DNA of 64,000 nucleotides from Paraescarpia echinospica (Eukaryota; Annelida; Polychaeta; Sabellida; Siboglinidae): NCBI GenBank assembly GCA_020002185.1, contig CM034535.1, positions 69,800,012 to 69,864,011 of the forward strand, read 5' to 3'. Shown piece by piece: positions 34,353 to 47,043 of this stretch (position 1 is its first letter; each line of letters starts with the position of its first letter). The notes under the pieces were generated by a model. It saw only the letters and a program-made list of their open reading frames with translations, ran no database searches and was not told where the DNA came from. The position numbers and the translations under genes were made by a program.

Positions 34353-36319
34353 CATACATATATACTTATACATACATATACAATATATATATATATATAT
34401 ATCAATATATATATACGCACATATATATACACACATGTATATTTCAACAAATTAACATTTGAGTGCACATTTCCCTTCCTAACGTACGTTTATGTATCTT
34501 CTAGTACTTATTGACGAAGTCATGCATGCATACCCGGAGATACTCTACGCACTGGGAAAGGGGTGATTGGTATTTTTCAATGTACTACTATAGCAAGCAA
34601 TGTATGCAACGCACGACCAAGTTGGATCGGTATACGAAGATCTACGAAGCTTGCGAAATTATTAATTATTTATTAATACGTTACCTTTGGTTAATTAATA
34701 GGAAGAAACTGATGATCTGAGTTTGTCGGTGAATGAAGAAAGCGACGAGGCATCTCGTGAGTGTTAGCTACGTTAATGATGGGTTCTTTGAAACACACAC
34801 TGGCTTTACGAATACGAATAAATTTATTTCAGGCAATAAAAACAATATGAAATTCAACTGTATTTACGTATGTAGGCATATACGTACGTTCGTACGTACG
34901 TACGTACGTACGTATCGTATGTATGTGTGTATGTATGTATGTATTTATGTGTGTATGTATGTATGTATGTATGTGTATATATTTGTATGTATGTATATAT
35001 GCATGTATGTATGTTTAGGTATTTACGTATATGCGTGTGTAGGTGTGTTCGTATGCACGCTTGCAAGTTTGCATGTGTGTACGTGTGTGTAAGGTAAGTT
35101 TGGTGATATTCTGTCCTCCGAATATCCAATACTTATTAAGTATGTGAATAAACTGATTACTTTAGTTCACAAAGACTAATGCACATGCATGTATACGCGG
35201 CAGAATCATTTCATCTGTTCATCCTGATTGTTATTCCGATGTTTTAAAAGTGCTTAAAATGTTCATGCAGATTCCTTTTAAAGTCGTTTCTGTGGCTGGT
35301 TCTGTATTGTATAGGCACACTCATCTGTCTGCTACAATATATATTGGTTTATTCCAACCTGTAACAAAATGATTGACTGACTTTGTTTTCATGTATACGA
35401 GTAATGAATTATGCCAAGTCACATATATATGTGTGCACTTCTTTCTTTGCAGTTGATGGCGATCGTGTTAAAAGAGGTAATATATGATGGTTTTATAAAT
35501 TGATAAAGTTGATTAAGTAAAATTATATGCATGATCAGTATGAATAACAATGGCATCATAATATAATACCGAGGATAACACATAAAAGCACAACAAAGTA
35601 CACTTATTTCCAATGTGGTACTCATAAAAATAAATAACTAATGATAATAAAAATAAATACAATAAATAAATAAACATTATAGAATAGCAATAACGGTTTG
35701 TTTATCTGAAGAATCAGAATCAATTTATTATTGGCAACTTTTCAGTTGGATTGTACATACGTTATATTTCCAAGATGGCGATCATGTCAAAAGAGGTGAT
35801 GTTTGATATGTTATATTTCCAAGATGGGCATTTTAAATATAATATATAAGTAGAGGGGGCTTTTACGTGTATATTGTCAATAATTACTAGCAGTATTTTT
35901 CAAATAAATTGCTTGTTGTATGTACAATCCAACTTTTCACTTGGATTGTACATACATTCAGTTGGATTGTACATACATTCAGTTGGATTGTACATACATT
36001 CAGTTGGATTGCAGATACATTATATTTCCAAGATGGGCAGTTATTTTTCAAATAAATTGCAATTGTTGCAGCGAATGGAATGCGCGATCTTCCCCGCGGC
36101 TCGAAATGTCTAAGAAGGCGTAGATGTCGCTGCTGCTCCTGGGGAAATGTTCGCTGCCATTGGACATCATGGGGATGTTACTGTCATGCGGTTCCTCAGA
36201 GGTCCGGAGGTTGCTACGTTAGAAAAGGAAACAACTGGGACTACGCTTCGGGAAACCGCGGGGCCTGGTGCGTATGCACCTATCGCAGTCCCGGTTCACT
36301 CTTTGCGCGGGCCCCATAG
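33816..36319 (+). CDS. Secreted 10-cysteine cationic peptide precursor, copy B
   Basis: Exons 33816-33887, 34702-34756, 35453-35476 and 36072-36319 give 132 residues with all ten Cys, the signal peptide and R-V-K-R kept. Differences from A include signal residues (G3V, P15V, G18A), E24K, V43L (caused by a G-to-C change in the last base of exon 3), and in the mature part P55R, A56D, K66R, H78R, R103G and S107Y. The exon-3 donor becomes C|gtgagt, still usable. No terminal-exon homologue exists downstream, so if expressed, B can make only the Cys-rich form. AATAAA at 36611-36616. Confidence 0.85.
34320..34440. repeat. TA-rich microsatellite in intron 2 of gene B
   Basis: Equivalent of the intron tract in A and C. 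It is longer, with 'catacatatac' interruptions. Confidence 0.85.
34870..35092. repeat. Compound (GTAC)n/(TATG)n microsatellite in intron 3 of gene B
   Basis: Same position and structure as 16345-16560. Confidence 0.9.
35775..35795 (+). pseudogene. Exon 4b duplicate, gene B
   Basis: A 21-bp copy of the microexon with a gtgatg donor context. The processing Arg is changed (gatcat: D-H-V-K-R), which weakens the furin-type site. Confidence 0.5.
35935..36010. repeat. 21-bp tandem repeat in intron 4 of gene B
   Basis: Four 'cagttggattgtacatac' units before exon 5, where A and C have two. Confidence 0.85.
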
Positions 36320-36659
36320 CGGCTGCTTTCACCTGGTGGCGATAGTGCTTCAAGCCTACTCCGTCAGGGGCCGCCACTATGCAGCAGTAGATTACAAGGC
36401 GATGTCGGCTAATATTATCACTGGACTCTAATTTAGTTCACTATGGATCTATTAATGAGACGAACTAAAACAATAATTTAACCGTGACTAGCCCATGCTT
36501 CGCAACAAAGCTGTCTCCAGTTAGTAACATATTACACAATATTCTTACTTTTACTGTGTCCTGTATTTGAAACATTGTGTGGCGTTGAACATTGTCAATA
36601 AGTCGGTGATAATAAAACGAAATCAGCCAAACATACATTTGTTGCATATCATTTTTTAA

Positions 36660-36800
36660 CACACACGCACACGCACGCACATACACACACACACGGACGC
36701 ATGCGCGCGCACACACACACACGCATGCGCGCGCACACACACATGCACACACATGAACACGGACACGAATACGCACACAGAGGAAACACGCACGCACGCT
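36660..36800. repeat. (CA)/(CG) alternating tract downstream of gene B
   Basis: Same sequence and size as 18072-18200. About 60 bp beyond it B has its own 42-bp tandem duplication (36877-36960, 'cgcgataaccttcctaacct'). Confidence 0.88.
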
Positions 36801-37508
36801 AGCAGTCTTCATAGAATAGAATAGCTGGTTGGAACCGTGGAAGACTATATATAGTACTTAATAATGTGTATTGTTAACCGCGCGATAACCTTCCTAACCT
36901 CTGCAGGCGACGTGACCGCGCGATAACCTTCCTAACCTCTGTCAGGCGACGTGACTATTTATATTTGTTTGCAAACTGAATGACACCATTCAGCGGTCAG
37001 TCATAGTCAGTCCACTGAAATCGTGCGCTGCATCTGGTCCAATTTGGCGTCAGTGTGCCACTACAGACGTCACGCTGGACGCAACAATCGATCAGCTGTT
37101 TCTGCAAGACTACGAATTGATAGGTGTTGTTACGGTTTACACTCATATACGGTATATAAACGTATTCTAAACATCATCATTTGAAAGAGTATGAATCCTT
37201 TGTTTGCAAGGAAAACAGCACACGTTATCACAGGACATGGCCTTTCAGCAAGATTTGTCATAGCGTTGATACTTTTTACCTGTCATGTTTCTACACTATA
37301 TGACCAGGGATTTACCTATATTATATTGAACATGCATTGGGGCAACATATGTTGAGTAAAGTGTGCAGTCGCTTGGTGGAAGGAACAAAGAGAAATAGAC
37401 CGTCAGCGCACATTAGCAAATCAACCCTAACACACACATCACACACACACACACACACTCACGCACGCACGCACGCACGCTCACGCATACAAAAACAGAC
37501 ATGAACAC

Positions 37509-37786
37509 GGAGCGCAGTGGTGCAGTGGCTAGATCTTCTTACTCTCGACCGATAAAACCCGGGTTCGGATCCCGCACAGTTGTGTCGAACCTTGGACACG
37601 TGCGTTCTCTCTTCGTTGCTCCCGATATTTGTGTACGAATAGTTTTCGAGCATTAATTGCAGCGTGGATGGATGCTTCCCAGAGAAGTCGGGATAATGTT
37701 CGATTGAACAGGTCTGCCAGGGAATAAAGTGTCAAAACGCTTTGTGCAGTCCTGAGGATTGGATACTGCGCTATATAAGAACTTAC
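37509..37786 (+). mobile_element. tRNA-derived SINE downstream of gene B (internal deletion)
   Basis: Same insertion as 18884-19205, lacking about 45 bp between 'ttcgttgctcc' and 'gatatttgtgtacg'. Confidence 0.85.
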
Positions 37787-38416
37787 ATTTACTTCCACAC
37801 GCACCACACTACACACAAACACGTGCGCGCGCAAGCACGCATGTACACTCACGCACCGCTCTAATAAGATTACACTTCCTCTCTTACCCCTTACACACGT
37901 ACACACACGCATTAAAACAACGTCCAATAATCGCTAGAGGGGTATATAAGGGATTTAACGTCATCACGTTAAGTAGGTCAACATTCGTCAAGGGGCGCCC
38001 CTAACAAGAAATGATGAGTCAGCATCTTCAGTCCCTCATTTCACCCATCCTCATTTGAGGTACGAGATATACACATATATTACTAGCCTTAATTGTACGA
38101 AAATGAAGATTTTTAGAATTGCCATGATTTAATTATATAATCTCATTCACACTGACTCTGGTGAGGACACCTGTCATGTGTAATAACTGTGGGACTGGAC
38201 ATGACGTACAGTTTAAAAGTGGCATTTGAGTGTTCAGCTGAAAAGTGACGCATATGAGGCACACGTTGCACAATAATATGAATTCGCATGTAGATGGAGA
38301 TTTGCTTATGCTGGGTACACAATTGAGGACTCCCAAACTTTACCAATTGTGTTTGTCATCTATGCTACGTTTATCCACAGTACATGTTAATTAAATGTAA
38401 ACATTGCCAAATCATT

Positions 38417-39415
<999 letters not shown>

Positions 39416-39841
39416 ATATGTTCACTCCAATTTAGTTTGTTGTCTATTATTCTCCCTAGAAATTATGTATAACTTACAGTATTTATTGTTGTCCCATCTA
39501 TACTGATTTTATTATGTCTGTTTCATATCCTATGAGTATTGTTAAAGGTCATTATGTGTGGTTTTTGGACATTAAGAAAAAGTTTGTTGTTTTAAGCCAT
39601 GGTGTTATATTTTTAATTACACATTTAAGTCATTTTCCATTAGTTCCAAGTTATCCCCTTGTGTGAAGAAATTGGTATGGTCTGCAAACATTACATGACA
39701 TGTAAGCTGATATACAGCAGTAACATAATTTATATATTATGACAAATAGTCGATGAAAGATATAATAATTAGATTCGCTACGAATTAAGAATGCTCATAG
39801 ATTTATGGGCAGATGAAAAGATTCAGAAAATAATCATAGGC

Positions 39842-39976
39842 AGGTCCAGGGGGCCTGTGTCACGTGCCCCAATGACGTTGGGCATTTGGCGTGCCCGCAC
39901 ACCTTTAATAATGGGCCGACGTGACCGTGTCCCCTAGACCCTTTGAAATGTGCCCCCGTTCCGGTTATAATAAACT
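39842..39976. repeat. Partial copy of the interspersed repeat of 4120-4740
   Basis: Shares 'ggcgtgcccgca', 'ataatgggc' and 'ccgttccggttataataa' with 4250-4445 and 27.29-27.37 kb. Only the middle part is present. Confidence 0.6.
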
Positions 39977-40374
39977 GAATTTAGGGCGATGCGGCGCCGA
40001 CAATGTAACGAGTTGAGCCGAGATAGGAGAAAGCGCGAGACAGCGAGAGGAAGGTGAAATTGTGGCCGGGCAGCGACGAACAGTTTTCAACAGCACTCAA
40101 CGTTTGAAACGTTTGAATCCACTCTGACTGTGGATGGCATGCCGCAACAAGGCAAATGTAAACAGCAAGTACTGAGTGCAATGGAAACGAAACAGATAAT
40201 GAGAATGTTTTGGCCGAGAGAATCGTCTGCAGTGAAAACACACCGTTTATATATATGTTCTTGGAGGTACTTATCATTAAGACAGTGGTGTTCTTGAGGA
40301 TCATAGAAAGGATGTTGACAACACAAGGAAAGAGAAATACACGACGAACAAAAAAATAGATGAATGTCAACCAT
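39977..40374. other. No gene supported
   Basis: The minus-strand frame 40370-39981 is open for 129 codons but is low in recognisable features. On the + strand the sequence leads into the Penelope-like fragment and may be its decayed upstream part. Confidence 0.4.
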
Positions 40375-40583
40375 CAACAATTCCGCCATCACAGATCAAG
40401 CAACAACACAAAAATCATACCATAGACTGAGGGGCAACGAATGTTCTGAACAAGGAAGCCGACAGAAGATTGCGGAACATAAAAGAAGCCGTATGGATCA
40501 GAAAGACCAGGACACGAAGCAATCGAGACGAGGGGAGTTTTGAACTATCTCACATGTACGATGGCGTCATACGTCACTTTTAT
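40375..40583 (+). mobile_element. C-terminal fragment of a Penelope-like / RT-endonuclease element
   Basis: After a short N-S-A-I-T-D stretch and a frame change, 40452-40562 reads IKEAVWIRK, then NRDEG, then LSHMYD. This is the conserved tail of Penelope-like polyproteins next to the GIY-YIG endonuclease (family tail motif recalled from memory). No RT or complete endonuclease is present. Confidence 0.6.
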
Positions 40584-40664
40584 TGATGAAGTAGGTATGT
40601 CAAATCGACAAAAGCCTCTACAAGGTAAAGTCACGTATTGCATATGTTTAAAAGGACTAATTTG

Positions 40665-40804
40665 TATACTCATTCATACAGCTGAGTGAACTGATGAAAC
40701 ATAGAGTGAACGAACTTGCCAAAGTTTTGACACAGCAGCATAGGATTCGCACCCGGGTTCTCTCAGTCGATAGATCGAAGCTCTAGCCAATGCACCACTG
40801 CGCT
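40665..40804 (-). mobile_element. tRNA-derived SINE, 5' half only, reverse
   Basis: On the minus strand: 'agcgcagtggtgcattggct', a box-B-like 'gggtgcgaatcc', then body sequence stopping at about 40665. The 3' half with the 'tatataagaactta' end is missing. Confidence 0.75.
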
Positions 40805-40837
40805 CAACATTACCCTGCGCCTTTGCCTTATCACGAT

Positions 40838-40970
40838 GGGTGCGGTACAGTGTCGGACTATCGATAGAGGGGACAGTGGTTTGAATCCGCCTACCAACCA
40901 CTTGTTTTGAAACATGGGCAATTTTGTTAACCCAATTTGCTTGTGTCTTTCAGGAGAGACACTATAAGCC
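40838..40970 (+). mobile_element. Second tRNA-like SINE fragment
   Basis: 'gtggtttgaatccgcc' is a good box B, preceded by a degenerate box-A region. The downstream 'gtctttcaggagagacacta' resembles SINE body sequence. It differs from the main SINE family and abuts the cadherin exon. Confidence 0.4.
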
Positions 40971-40971
40971 A

Positions 40972-41154
40972 TTATTCCCTTGCTTCAATTGCCAGTACGT
41001 GTCTGTTCATGTATGGTTTATTCTGTCGCTTGAGAGTACTGAGTGTACCTGTGTTGCCATCTAGTGAGAACATGGATTGGGTATGTTTTGTTTCAAATAA
41101 TATTTGATAATGTACTTCATCATTCCTGCCTTGGTCCAGATCCGCAGCAGATAA
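40972..41154 (-). pseudogene. Cadherin extracellular-repeat exon fragment
   Basis: On the minus strand an acceptor 'ttattcttgcag' is followed by an open frame with ADLDQGRNDEVHYQI and FSLDGNTGTL, the D-x-D-x-G-x-N calcium-site and F-x-(I/L)-D-x-x-T-G-x-L motifs of a cadherin repeat. The frame reaches a stop at 40972, without a GT donor, at the junction with SINE-like sequence. It is therefore probably an exon broken by a repeat, or a lone transposed exon. No neighbouring cadherin exons are visible. Confidence 0.65.
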
Positions 41155-41159
41155 CTGCA

Positions 41160-41410
41160 AGAATAATCAAAACACTATAATTTAAATGTTGTGCAAAAGT
41201 GCACAATAAACAGTTCATATTAGTTTACACTCAATCACGCAGCCACAAACAGCGCAGAAATTATCACCGTAACATATTTTATTCTTAAATTAATTCCAAC
41301 TGACTAAATAATGTCTACTAACCCCACGGTGGCGCCCTCTGAAGAGTGGCTCACCAATCAATACATATCGTGTGAGTAAACAAATCTGTGTTTCCTGACA
41401 TACATAACTA
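41160..41410. other. No gene seen
   Basis: Short AT-rich spacer. Confidence 0.5.
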
Positions 41411-41412
41411 AA

Positions 41413-41715
41413 TTTGCATTGCACGAGCTACGAAACATGTTGAAGGAATGGAACTGGGTGTTCAAAAAGCACGGACTGAAAATGAGCCTGCAGGAAACAG
41501 ACGTGATGGATGTTGGACAACAGAGATACGAGTTGGAAAACAGGTTGGGTGGAAAGGAAATTAAGCAAGTGGACGGCTTTGTGTACTTTGGAGGAGTAGT
41601 TAGGGCGGATAGGCGATCATACGTTTACGTGCGACGTCGAATACAAGCTTGAGCGAATGTTTGGAGTAAGCTAGATAGAGTCAAGAAGGAGGGCGAAATC
41701 TCGATGAGTGTGTGT
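41413..41715 (+). mobile_element. Non-LTR retrotransposon RT fragment
   Basis: Frame 41419-41652 carries LKEWNWVFKKHGLKMSL, a V-G-Q-Q-R block, D-G-F-V-Y-F-G-G and RRRIQA, then runs on past one stop (ANVWSKL...). This is the region after the RT catalytic box of RTE-like or related LINEs. The fragment ends where unit 2 sequence starts. Probably the same family as 11268-11515. Confidence 0.8.
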
Positions 41716-41867
41716 GTGGCACCTAACTAGCGAGAATTGAATATGCGCTTCAACAAATATTTTGTAATATCAGGTAACAGGTGTGACATATGTGACAGGT
41801 AAGATATGTGAGACATGTTGACAGGTACATATGTGGAATTAGAAACATACACGTGTGACAGGTGTAT

Positions 41868-42126
<259 letters not shown>

Positions 42127-42229
42127 TACACAGGCTGAATATAATGTTACGCAATTCAATTTTATAATTAATAAATTGAAATATAGTGGATGAATTTGTT
42201 TCGTTTCCAGTAGTGATGACCTGCATTCC

Positions 42230-42478
42230 TCCAACGAAAGTTATCTTTAGAAATTTAAATTATACTGTATTATGCATAGCTATTATCTTATATAAATTAT
42301 TGTATCACGACATGGGAATATCAAGGAAACACATTAATGAAAATCCAAAAGAAAGCATTGCGAATTATAACATTAAGCAAATACATTTCACATACAGAAC
42401 CGCTTTTTAAACAACTCAAAATATTAAAAGTAGATGATTTACTAAAATTACAAGAACTAAAATTATATTACGAAGCCA
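42230..42478 (+). mobile_element. CR1/Jockey-type LINE 3' remnant
   Basis: Frame 42337-42561 starts MKIQKKALRIITLSKY followed by an 'LFKQLKILKVDDLL' block. The best-preserved remnant of the four, but cut off at about 42478 where unrelated repeat sequence is joined. Confidence 0.78.
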
Positions 42479-43444
42479 GGTTGCGCACGTCTACGATATT
42501 AACACAAGAGTCAGAACACTTAGTCGGAAAAAACCTCCCGTCAGTCGTTTCATACTGCTGATCTATGGATGTTTTTATAATAAATATAAATGATAAAATG
42601 TAATATTTCCTAATAAAACATTCTTGGGTGGCTCGTTTCCAAAAGTTGGTTCAGAACAAAGTCGGTTCGCGACTACGGCCCTGGGTGGATGTGTAGGCTA
42701 ATGACTGATTGTCACAGACTTTCAGGGCTCATCTTAGGAGTTTCTACTGTTCCTTCTTATCCCCTCTTCCGAAGTTGTCGTCTCCCACCGGATCATCAGG
42801 GTTCCGACGACTCTTACTTTCCGGTATTAAGGGTGGTGGGACGTAAAGTTCAGGTATTGGCAGTGTGTGTCTTCTTCCTACAAACTGTGAACACATCACA
42901 TGTACTGAAGGAGTTGGTGTGCTACGCTGACGAAAGACTCTTCAACAACAACAAGATAAAATCACATATTGAATATGTCAAAAAGAATTCGTTTGCATAA
43001 AAATTAACTATCCCGAAGAATGTTCAGCAATCTGATACCTCATTTCTTGAAATATATTTGCATGTCTACCGTTGAGTGTGCGATGATGTAAACAATATGT
43101 TTGATGTCACCGCACCCTTTACATTGAGAGCGACATTTGCGTTATGACGTAAATACACAGTAGATACGTAATCGAAGGTGTGCACGTGAGATTATGAATT
43201 GCCAACTGCTCGTTCGTATTTGAAACGTGTGTGATAAAAGGTACAAAAACGTTTGCATGGGAAGACTGTATCAGCACACGCCATTAAAAATAGCGACATA
43301 GTTTAATAACACAATCGTCACGTGCATAAATTCTCACCTAACACTTGCATGCTAAGTCGTTCCATCTTAAAGTTTCACGCAGCAACCTATGATTTATATA
43401 GGAGAATATGCCAAAATACATCTCCTACGTAGGTTACACAAAAA

Positions 43445-43708
43445 GTATGTTCTTATATAGCGCAGTATCCAATCCTCGTGACTGCTCAAAGCGCTTTACA
43501 TTTTATTCCATGGCAGCCCTATTCAATCGAACACCATCTCGACTCGTAAAAAAATATTCACCACTGGTTATAAACAGGTATTTATTCATACAGGTGATTG
43601 AGCAATGTAAAGTAAACAACTTGACCAAGATTCGACACCGCCGCACAGGATTTGAACCCGAGTTCTCTCAGTCGAGAGTCCGAAGCTCTAGCCGCTGTGC
43701 TACTGTGC
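43445..43708 (-). mobile_element. tRNA-derived SINE, reverse, internally deleted
   Basis: Same family and unit-2 position as 5917-6230, lacking about 50 bp of body. Minus-strand box B 'gggttcaaatcctgtgcggc'-like. Confidence 0.83.
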
Positions 43709-45900
43709 TACATACACACTAACTCAAATTTGAAGTCATGCATCGGGAGTCCCCTACATTAATGATGACGTTTTCGCGTCGTGATCATGATAACTGCCTA
43801 ATGATTCTTGTTTGTTGCGTCTTTGAGCTCAGGTTCGTAACGATTTAGGCGCGATAGTTTATCATCATTATATGGCCTTTGGTGGGGTGGCCCGGCTACC
43901 TAGTAGCAGTGCCTTTGGCGGTTAACACCGCTCACCTTTGATGTTTGTTTGAATGTCATGTTTATTTATGCATTGTATTGTTTGTCGAGTCTTTAACAAT
44001 AATCGGTTCGTTGCGTCAATATGCTTGCACTGATGTCATTTATGCCATGCCATTTGATCATTGGTAATAAATACTCCTAAATCAGTCTCGGGGTTCGGGG
44101 AGTTTACGCGAACCACACTTTTAACGATCCACCTTTTGGAAACGAGCCACCGTACAAATATATGTTTTATTGAAAATGTTAGGTTGTAAACACATACATA
44201 TATCAGATGTATGAAAAGCCCGGTGGATGGTGTTTTCAAAAAAAATACAGGGAACTAAAGATTAACTGCAATAGTCGATGTCGCGATGCAATACTAGTTG
44301 GTCAAACATATCAGTAGACGTATTTTTTCGCTGTAATACAGATGTGATTTGTCAACTTTATTACACAATATCTACCTATTTACCGAGTCCACCGATCCAA
44401 CGTCAACTATTTAGATGAAAACACCATCACTCAAAGATTGCCATTGTGAAACAACTGACTCCAAATCCAAGCAATGACGTCACCCGTCAATTTTGGCTTG
44501 GTTCGTGCGAGCTGTAGTTTAATTGACATTTTGTAAAATAATGGCATATTTAGCTTCCATGATACTATCGCGATAGTATCGCAACAGGCATAGTACTTAC
44601 AGTTTTCGCGATACTATTGCGATAGAAAAACTATCCAAGACAGTCATTCACCCCTAATTTAATGCCTGTATAGAATCTTGACATTAGTGGCCAGTGAATT
44701 GGCGTGGACTTCGAATGAGGGGGACTGCGACATTTAGATCTATCTGGATTATTTACGTTGCTGTACTTTACAGTTCTCCTTCATTGATCAACCATGTAAA
44801 GTAATCTTGTAAATTAAACAGATAAATTACTAAATGTAAATTATTCCGTATAATAGGGATGTATGGTCATCTACCCAGAATTAGCCAGAATAGTAATTTG
44901 TAACACGAATTCACCTAGATTGGACGTAGGAACATGGGAAATGGTTCAAGCGGGATCGCGGTTAACTTAGCTTGCCTAGGCAAATAAAGCTTGTTTTGAA
45001 ACGGGATGTATAGTTTACCATTTGGACATGCTCCGGGTAGTATCTTCTAGATTGCGAACGTTGTTACATGTTTACTAGACACATTTTGGTTGACAGCGTA
45101 CCTTCAACCTAGTTATTACATTCTTCACAATTATTATTAATTAATAAATGAAAAAATAGGAACAAACTGCCTTCTTTTAAATGAACATATAGATTCACTG
45201 ATTGTGCTCTCGCTGATAACTTCACTTGTGTGCATGTTAAGTCAAGACTACACTGGTACTCTTTCGTTCAACCATCTCGATAAATAGTTTGTAACAAAAC
45301 CCGTTACTCCAAGTACATTCATTTGGGGACCAACAGTGTCCACGTAAGCGATAATTATAATATACTAGCAAAAATGTCCGTCACCTGACGGGATGCCATG
45401 GAAGATGACAGTCGTGATAGTCACTATGAGGAATCATACAATTGAGAAAAACCGACATTCCAACAGAAAATATAACGTGCCAACTGCTTCGACACTTTTG
45501 CCGAAGAAGCGACATGTTTTTCATATTACATATAGTCTTCTTACACCTTTCACACGCAAGCTCGATTATACGTAGATTTGATATATTTGTGTAAAATGAA
45601 AAAAGAGGAATCAAACATTTGAGAAAAACCAGACACAGCAGCAGAAAAGGCAACATGCCAACTGTTTCGACACCTTTGCAGAAGAAGCGTTACGTTTTTC
45701 ATGTTACATATAGTCTTCTTACACCTGCTTATTTGTGTTTATCACGCTTGCGTTTGTCCGTAGAAAAACACTGTGGACATTTTTTTTCTGTTATCAATTT
45801 TATTCGCTTGCAGTTGTTGCGCAGTTTTTAATGACCAGAATTTAGAAGAAATGACCTGCTGCTTTCTGGAACATAATATAATTATACGTTGCAAAATGTG
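43709..45900. other. Unit 2 right part, no gene
   Basis: Homologous to 28.9-32.2 kb at lower identity. Contains 'tatcgcgatagtat'-type palindromes at 44560-44630 and two tandem copies of a 'cagaaaa..caacatgccaactg' segment around 45450 and 45640. Confidence 0.55.
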
Positions 45901-46104
45901 TTAGAAAATATCTATGTTTACCATTTCACCAAGTTCGTCTGCTTTTTCTGGAGATTCCTTCTGTTTGTGCGGCGTGAATACAATTCGACCCAAATAATTC
46001 ATATATAATTACTTAATGGCACATTATACTTGTACAACATTTCCATCAAAATGTTTACGACAACAGTATCTAAGACATGATGGTTTTATACATAATAATA
46101 ATAG

Positions 46105-46150
<46 letters not shown>

Positions 46151-46754
46151 GCTATATAATATAATTATATTATCAAAAATGCCAGTCACCTGACTGGGTG
46201 CCTTGCTAGATGACAGCCGTGTTAGCAATGTTTACCAAATGTTAGAAAACAATCAGCCTCATTATATAAACACCAAATCGCGCTTGCAGATTCTCGTTGT
46301 CTGTTTAAAATTACGAGGGTCGGAGATAATGTGAAGTTCATGTCCATCGATAGGCCTTTGTCGTGATACCATAAAATTATCAATTAATATTCGTATTGTT
46401 ATATTATTGGCATGGGGTAGACATAAGCATTATTGTGTCTGCGTCTACTCCATGTTGCCAATTCCAGAACGCAAGGACCGTTTTCCTGAAGTATTTGCCA
46501 CGCGCGCGTGGGTTCTTGCGATTATTAGGTTACGTTTTAATTATTACTCGCATATTATGTTTTACGCTCCGAACAAATGATACATCCCATAACGTATATT
46601 TAGCTTCTCACCACATTTGCTCTATAATTGTATTAAACAAAAGCTATGCAATAAAACTTTTATGTCCTTGACAGTGGACACGTCCGTTTGTTGACGACGA
46701 GGCTTCTTTTGATCCGTGCCAGTGGCCACAACACGACAGTCACCTTCTGGTTGC

Positions 46755-46836
46755 TATATAAAGAGAGAGCCTACGCCGGATTTACCACCGAAGGGGACAG
46801 ACTCGTCACGTGAACGTAAACTTCTTCGTGGATAAG
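46755..46836 (+). promoter_or_regulatory. Core promoter and 5'UTR exon of peptide gene C
   Basis: TATA box tatataaa at 46755-46762. The exon ends AAG at 46836 with donor gtaagg. Confidence 0.78.
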
Positions 46837-47043
46837 GTAAGGAGAGTTGTCATTCTCTTTCAGGAAAAGGTTTTATTAAAAGTGATTGTACACATTATTA
46901 CAGAAGAAATAATTCAACTAGTAAGTATTGGCGAATAAGCATTACGTTTGATAATAAGCACTACAATAAGAAGTCCATAGGTTCTTTTTAACAATTTGCT
47001 TAATTTCTTATTTGTCTACTTACATAGTTGCTTTGGAGAGACA

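Noticed and set aside
34733..35092. Tyr/Val/Cys-rich frame of 119 codons
   Set aside because: It begins in exon 3/intron 3 of gene B and is mostly the TATG/GTAC microsatellite.
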